Assembly (NCBI GenBank): GCA_029063695.1
Contig: JAIDNR010000385.1
Span: 1-9,846, forward strand
Origin: Ruminococcus sp.
GTDB lineage: Bacteria > Bacillota > Clostridia > Oscillospirales > Ruminococcaceae
Reading direction: 5' to 3'
DNA: 9,846 bases
Shown: one piece after another, positions 5,722 to 9,846 of the stretch
Layout of the letters: every line of letters starts with the position of its first letter
Numbering within the stretch: the stretch's first letter is position 1
Notes under the pieces: model-generated
The model's database searches: none
Seen by the model: the letters and a program-made list of their open reading frames with translations, nothing else
What the model was told of the DNA's origin: nothing
Translations under genes and position numbers: made by a program

Positions 5722-8700
5722 TTAATACTCATCATAATAGAGTATCCTGTAATTGAATGCATCTTCACCATTGCCAACTATATTAGGTTTTGTATTTGAT
5801 GAATCAGTAACAAACAATACATTCAAACCATTTGGCACATTTGCAAAACTTGAATTTATACATCCTATAATAAATGGATTGTGACTGTTGCTGACTTCAT
5901 TGCCATTATAATATATTTTACTTATATTATCTGCACATGGCATTTTTGTACCTGCTGAACTTGTAAATTTAAGTTCGGAAGAAACAATATTTGCAATAAA
6001 TCCGCCTGATTCTGTAGAAATAAGTTCTGTACCCGGTGCACCATAAATATTTATATGAGGCTTTCCTAATTTATTGAGGTCAAGACCGCCTTTATCTACA
6101 TTTCCATATGACATAATATCACTTGTACTATCAGCAAAAGCTTTCATATAAGATGTCGGAGCGACAAAGTTAGTAGTTGAACCAAGTTTCATTATACCAC
6201 CGGAACCGTCTTTTTTCTCGATAAAGAAATTTACAGTTCCTCCCTGACTATCATTTACAATAATTTTAGCACCTGAAAGATCGAGTGAATTTACAATAAC
6301 AAGCATATCCTTTGTTCCGGGTTCAAACACAAGGTAACCCATATCAGCACCTATTGTATCTTTTAAATTAAGAATACAGTCATCTCTTATAATGACTCCC
6401 CCATTTTTATTGGAAGCCGCTGAACTGAATGTAACATTTCCTTCCAAAACAGGAGTTGCCTCGACATATGTTCCGTCGTTTTGTATATTATCAGCATATA
6501 CATTATATGCTTTAAGAATATCTGTAACATTTTCAAAATAAACTTTGCTCTTCTTTGTTTCATCTGAAAGAGCAGCTATCAGCTCATCATGCTGTTTTGA
6601 AAGTTCTACAGAAAGAGTACCTTCCTTATATGGATTGGCAACCTTTTCAAGAACCTCTTTAAATGTTTTTACAATTTTTGTCTGCTCTATAGGAGTAGAA
6701 CCAACCTGCTTCAAACCTAAAATAACATCTCTTTCAGCATATTCAGGATAAATAACAAGATTATTCGGTACAGCATATGTTGTTATTGAACCAGGATTAG
6801 CTGTTGCCGGTGAAACCGGATAACCTGTTTCTATTTCAAACCAAACCGATTCGCTGTTTTCATTGTACACACCACCACCGAAAAAGTCTGCAAATTCAGC
6901 CATTGTATTCTGTTTTGTATTTGATGTTGCAAATTTATCATTACCATCAGCATCAGGTACAGTTCTGAAATCTGTAACTCTTTCATGGTTGTTGCTTGGA
7001 TCAACATAATATTCAAACTCGTCTGTCGGAACTGACTTTGTAACATAACCTGCTCCGTCCCAGACTTTTTCTACATAATAATACTCTACAGCACCATCAA
7101 CAAGATTATGTGGACGGTCATCATTATATACATCCGATTTATATCCAGTTTCAATAAAATTATTTATATCAAGACCAGAATAATTATTATAATCACAATA
7201 AAATGCCGTATCATCAGTACCAAATGTTTCTATAGGATCAAAATTTTCTTTCCATTTATAATAGAACACTGTATTTGAATCAACACTTACTATTTCTCCC
7301 AAAAGACCTGTAGCCTGAGGATACCATTGATTATACCCTTCATCTTCTGGTGTCATAAGTCTGGCTGTATATTCTAAATAATAGCGTTTTGAGTTTTCAA
7401 CTCTTTCTGCACCTGGATATTCAGATGCATTATGAACAAATGTACTTCTTTCAACATATTTAGGATCTGTTGTAACACCTGTGTCAAGTCCTGTTGCTTT
7501 ACTGCTGTCGCAATAAATTTTACTGTCTTTGCTTAATTTGAGGTTAGCATTAAGTTCAAGCTTGCCTTTTACAATAACATTTCCTTTTACATTAACATTA
7601 CCATTTATTGTAAGATCTCCACCTACGACAAGGTCTCCGTCAATTGTAACAGTACCTTGAATGGTGCAATCTTTTTCAGCACGTACATCACCGCTTACAT
7701 TCATATTATTGAGTATGAGCTCTTTATTAAGAGAGTATATACTTGCTGTTGTATGCGGTTTAGCACTGTTTGATTCTGTTTTGTTGACAACAGAAGCACT
7801 CCATGCATATAGTTTACTACTGGTATTACCACCTATTCTGCTTGTTTCATTTGGATTCATGCAGTAAATATCACCGCCTATATGACAATTATTTGCTGCA
7901 TTAGTTTCATAGGTATCAATAGAACCGCAGAAAATATTAAGCGGAAACGGGTCTGAAGAATTTCCAAGATATACATCAGTATTTGCTTTCTGTGATATTT
8001 TACCATCAACATAGATATAAGGTATCTTATTAAAATCAAGAGTTGTTGTTTCTTCAGGTGTTGAAGATTTTATATTTGAAGTATAACTTTGTTCGCCATC
8101 ATCAAATGCCAAATCTCCCCATACAGTAATACCTTTTCCCTCATCCGGAAAAATAAAACCAGACCAGTTGCTGACAAGCATATTATTATTTACATATAAG
8201 TCTGCTTCTGCAATTGCACCGCCATTATCAAGCTTAAATGTTGTTGCATCTGCTGAGTCATATGGTGCAAACTGTCTGTAAAGTGTGCGGTCATAATCAG
8301 AAGTACCAGCTTTCCAGCCTTTGTCATATGCATCAACGGTTCTGTAATCATATTTATAGAAAACAGCACCTTCTTTATCATTTGGTTCAAATGTTCCATT
8401 ACTGTTTTTATCTTCACCAAGTTCAGGAACATTGATATATGTTCCGCCATAAAGATTTGTCTGACAAGTAAGTGCAGCACCGGCAGTTGTAACGAATCCG
8501 GCACCACCACCACCGCCGCCGTCACCGTCTGTGGGAGGCTGTTTTACGATATATGCAGATGTTGTTGAATCAACGCCTGCCATGGAAACAGTTGATGTGA
8601 ATTTGAGAATATCGCCGTCAATCCACTCTTTTTTGTCAACATCATAGAACTTTTTCTTTCCGGCAAGTTCAATATGCACTCTTGAAATATCCCCGTACTT

Positions 8701-9012
8701 ACCAACGTCCGGCACTGTATTCTCATCAAGCTGAACCTTTATATCAATAGAGTTACTACCGCCCGTTGTGCCGATTTTATTGACAACTTTTGCATAATCG
8801 GGACTTGCAATCATACCCTTAATAGCAGCATCAACAACAGTACGTGAAGTTACTTCTGTCTGTGCCGTTGAATAATTGACATGAGCTCTGTTATTTGCTG
8901 CTGTTGCAAGTGCAAGTGTACCAAAGAGGAACACAATAAGAAGCGACATTACACAAACTACCGTCAGCAGCACCGAACCACGTAATTTTCCGTTTTTTTC
9001 TCTTTTAATCAT
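5722..9012 (-). CDS. Giant PilX/GspK-like pseudopilin with beta-solenoid passenger
   Basis: The product has 1,096 residues, several times the length of usual PilX/GspK proteins. The leader MIKREKNGKLRG (Gly12) is followed by SVLLTVVCVMSLLIVF, one membrane helix (13-38). Thr stands at +5 where pilins have Glu, as in GspK and Pseudomonas-type PilX. A pilin-like part runs to about 155, then a Gly-rich hinge (D162 to G172 with six Gly in a row). The passenger follows: an EF-hand-like loop DKNSNGTFEPND (201-212), beta-rich segments, hexapeptide beta-solenoid rows at 454-495, a Tyr/Asp-rich region (about 540-730), a helical stretch (about 765-845) and a second beta-rich domain (858-1090). It is inferred to be an extracytoplasmic pilus-tip protein, perhaps an adhesin; no catalytic motif was recognised. 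The ribosome site is weaker (AAAGG, 9022-9026, 9 nt spacing). It lies 56 nt after the PilO-like gene and is coupled to the PilV-like gene downstream. Confidence 0.85.
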   Translation of the reverse strand: MIKREKNGKLRGSVLLTVVCVMSLLIVFLFGTLALATAANNRAHVNYSTAQTEVTSRTVVDAAIKGMIASPDYAKVVNKIGTTGGSNSIDIKVQLDENTVPDVGKYGDISRVHIELAGKKKFYDVDKKEWIDGDILKFTSTVSMAGVDSTTSAYIVKQPPTDGDGGGGGGAGFVTTAGAALTCQTNLYGGTYINVPELGEDKNSNGTFEPNDKEGAVFYKYDYRTVDAYDKGWKAGTSDYDRTLYRQFAPYDSADATTFKLDNGGAIAEADLYVNNNMLVSNWSGFIFPDEGKGITVWGDLAFDDGEQSYTSNIKSSTPEETTTLDFNKIPYIYVDGKISQKANTDVYLGNSSDPFPLNIFCGSIDTYETNAANNCHIGGDIYCMNPNETSRIGGNTSSKLYAWSASVVNKTESNSAKPHTTASIYSLNKELILNNMNVSGDVRAEKDCTIQGTVTIDGDLVVGGDLTINGNVNVKGNVIVKGKLELNANLKLSKDSKIYCDSSKATGLDTGVTTDPKYVERSTFVHNASEYPGAERVENSKRYYLEYTARLMTPEDEGYNQWYPQATGLLGEIVSVDSNTVFYYKWKENFDPIETFGTDDTAFYCDYNNYSGLDINNFIETGYKSDVYNDDRPHNLVDGAVEYYYVEKVWDGAGYVTKSVPTDEFEYYVDPSNNHERVTDFRTVPDADGNDKFATSNTKQNTMAEFADFFGGGVYNENSESVWFEIETGYPVSPATANPGSITTYAVPNNLVIYPEYAERDVILGLKQVGSTPIEQTKIVKTFKEVLEKVANPYKEGTLSVELSKQHDELIAALSDETKKSKVYFENVTDILKAYNVYADNIQNDGTYVEATPVLEGNVTFSSAASNKNGGVIIRDDCILNLKDTIGADMGYLVFEPGTKDMLVIVNSLDLSGAKIIVNDSQGGTVNFFIEKKDGSGGIMKLGSTTNFVAPTSYMKAFADSTSDIMSYGNVDKGGLDLNKLGKPHINIYGAPGTELISTESGGFIANIVSSELKFTSSAGTKMPCADNISKIYYNGNEVSNSHNPFIIGCINSSFANVPNGLNVLFVTDSSNTKPNIVGNGEDAFNYRILYYDEY
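7528..7653 (-). repeat. Hexapeptide beta-solenoid rows in the giant pseudopilin
   Basis: This stretch encodes residues 454-495, which divide into seven six-residue rows: TVTIDG, DLVVGG, DLTING, NVNVKG, NVIVKG, KLELNA, NLKLSK. The alternating hydrophobic pattern, with Gly at row ends in the first five, is that of bactofilin-like or polymer-forming beta-helices. The repeat is at protein level. The DNA rows are similar but not identical. Confidence 0.8.
8503..8520 (-). repeat. GGN trinucleotide run encoding a hexaglycine hinge
   Basis: Six consecutive Gly codons (two GGC, four GGT, read on the minus strand) encode residues 165-170 of the giant pseudopilin. They follow two Asp-Gly pairs and mark the boundary between the pilin-like part and the passenger. 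The tract is short, in frame and could change length by slippage without a frameshift. Confidence 0.85.
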
Positions 9013-9068
9013 AGTTAACCGCCTTTCAAGTTATCTTTCTGTTATGTATAACTGTGCGAATGGCAAAA

Positions 9069-9812
9069 TTATTCCTGCTCAAGGTTCGGTTCTGCAAGGT
9101 CATAAACTGAGTAAAGTGAGATAACAAATTGTGCAGTCGGCTGAGGCTTTTCCTCATCATCTCTGGAAGAAGTTTTAACTTCCTTGATTTCGATATTGCT
9201 GAGAGAAACGCTATTGATAATAATAGTTTCTTCCTGTTCTTCAAGAGCAGTCATATAGTTCCAGATATTTTCCTTATCTTCTGCTGTAACTGAGATTGAA
9301 TACTGCCCAACCAGTACATTTTCTTCTGTTCTTGAGGAAATGGCATCGCTTTCAAGTTTTTGAGCATTATTTGCAGCCTGATAGTCGCCGTTAAGGTCAG
9401 CCTGTGCAAGCTGGTCTTCAGCAAGGAAAGAAGGAGTAAAGTAGTAGTAATTGAGAGTACCAGTATTAAGGTCATTTGCATTGAGATTCATAACCTTGAC
9501 TTCACATTCTTCAGCGAAATGCTGCATATACTGGTCAAGCTTTCTTGCATTGAAAATATTGTTGTAATCAACAAAACTTTCGGTAAGCTTTGTTGTATCT
9601 TTATAAACGGATTCAATATCCTGCTTAAGAGGGTCTATTTCACGGATTTTGCCTTCAATCTGGGAACGTTCTTCCTCTAAACTTGCAAGGCTTGCCTTGT
9701 TTGATTTGATTTCTTCATTCTTTGGCTTAATGAGCAGGAAAAATCCTGCAATAAGAATGGCAAGTGCAAGCAGAATGCCAAGAATAACCAAATCTCTGTA
9801 ATTAAGTTTCAT
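9069..9812 (-). CDS. pilO: PilO-like pilus alignment-complex protein
   Basis: This is a 247-residue bitopic membrane protein. A short cytoplasmic N-terminus is followed by one membrane helix (about 8-29, LVILGILLALAILIAGFFLL). A charged coiled coil (about 31-75, rich in Glu, Lys and Leu) follows, then an alpha/beta region (about 88-235) compatible with the ferredoxin-like fold of PilO. This is the typical PilO layout: it pairs with PilN and links the cytoplasmic PilM/ATPase complex to the pilus. The family diverges quickly, so the call rests on topology and on its place just upstream of minor pilins. A linker at about 130-165 looks longer than usual, and the C-terminus is acidic. AGGAGG (9822-9827) lies 9 nt before the ATG and overlaps the stop of the preceding gene. 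PilN is an alternative but less likely, because the preceding gene occupies that slot. Confidence 0.7.
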   Translation of the reverse strand: MKLNYRDLVILGILLALAILIAGFFLLIKPKNEEIKSNKASLASLEEERSQIEGKIREIDPLKQDIESVYKDTTKLTESFVDYNNIFNARKLDQYMQHFAEECEVKVMNLNANDLNTGTLNYYYFTPSFLAEDQLAQADLNGDYQAANNAQKLESDAISSRTEENVLVGQYSISVTAEDKENIWNYMTALEEQEETIIINSVSLSNIEIKEVKTSSRDDEEKPQPTAQFVISLYSVYDLAEPNLEQE

Positions 9813-9826
9813 TGTAATCTACCTCC

Positions 9827-9846
9827 TTATTCTGCTTCCGCTTCGG
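9827..9846 (-). CDS. Partial 3' end of upstream gene, possibly pilN
   Basis: Only the last five codons are in the window. One frame reads Glu-Ala-Glu-Ala-Glu then TAA (9829-9827). The TAA overlaps the ribosome binding site of the PilO-like gene, as expected for translational coupling. In T4P operons the gene before pilO is normally pilN, so that is the likely identity. Nothing in the visible residues proves it, and the frame choice is not certain. Confidence 0.45.

Noticed and set aside
7528..7653. CRISPR or tandem DNA repeat at the hexapeptide region
   Set aside because: Periodicity is at the amino-acid level with diverged codons, and there are no spacers. It is a coding beta-solenoid.
8190..8525. 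111-residue minus-strand frame overlapping the giant pseudopilin in another frame
   Set aside because: Its Met/His/Leu-rich composition is a frame-shifted reading of the real gene, and no ribosome site is visible.
5722..9012. Dockerin or cohesin module in the giant protein
   Set aside because: One EF-hand-like loop and a few Asp/Asn-rich stretches exist, but no paired 22-residue dockerin repeats were found.
4021..9846. Type II secretion operon instead of type IV pilus
   Set aside because: The pseudopilin set alone could fit, but PilT with its retraction motif and the absence of a secretin or Gsp-only genes favour a type IV pilus in a Gram-positive cell.

Overview
The window is a chromosomal type IV pilus (T4P) locus from a Gram-positive anaerobe, most likely a low-to-mid G+C clostridial species. 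Ruminococcus or another Oscillospiraceae is my best guess. The reasons are near-consensus AGGAGG ribosome binding sites at most genes, a TTG start codon, a PilB/PilT/PilD/PilO gene set with no sign of the outer-membrane secretin, and clostridial-looking proteins. The genus is an inference and was not tested by search.

Layout, left to right. Positions 1-165 are AT-rich and non-coding, and hold a hairpin terminator (108-141) for the leftward transcript. pilT (retraction ATPase, minus, 166-1266) follows pilB (extension ATPase, minus, 1293-2969) in a two-gene unit. A 141-bp divergent intergenic region (2970-3110) carries two overlapping, oppositely directed promoters and a hairpin in the pilB leader. 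pilD (prepilin peptidase, plus, 3111-3959) reads rightward and ends at a strong stem-loop (3976-4008), which separates it from a converging leftward operon. In transcription order (right to left) that operon contains the last codons of an unidentified gene at the window edge (position suggests pilN), a PilO-like gene (9069-9812), a very large 1,096-residue PilX/GspK-like pseudopilin (5722-9012), a small PilV/GspI-like pseudopilin (5284-5709) and a PilW/GspJ-like pseudopilin (4021-5265).

How the parts fit. PilD would cut and methylate the prepilin leaders. PilB would drive polymerisation and PilT depolymerisation. The PilO-like protein would belong to the inner-membrane alignment complex. The three pseudopilins look like a priming/tip complex equivalent to GspK-GspI-GspJ. 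PilC, the major pilin, PilM and most of PilN are not in the window. The surrounding operon probably continues to the right.

The most unusual element is the 1,096-residue pseudopilin. It has a normal-sized N-terminal pilin-like part, a run of glycines, and then a passenger of about 920 residues. The passenger contains hexapeptide beta-solenoid rows, an EF-hand-like loop and a more AT-rich coding sequence, and looks like a tip-displayed adhesin. All intergenic gaps are short. No RNA genes, mobile elements, CRISPR arrays or riboswitches were seen.
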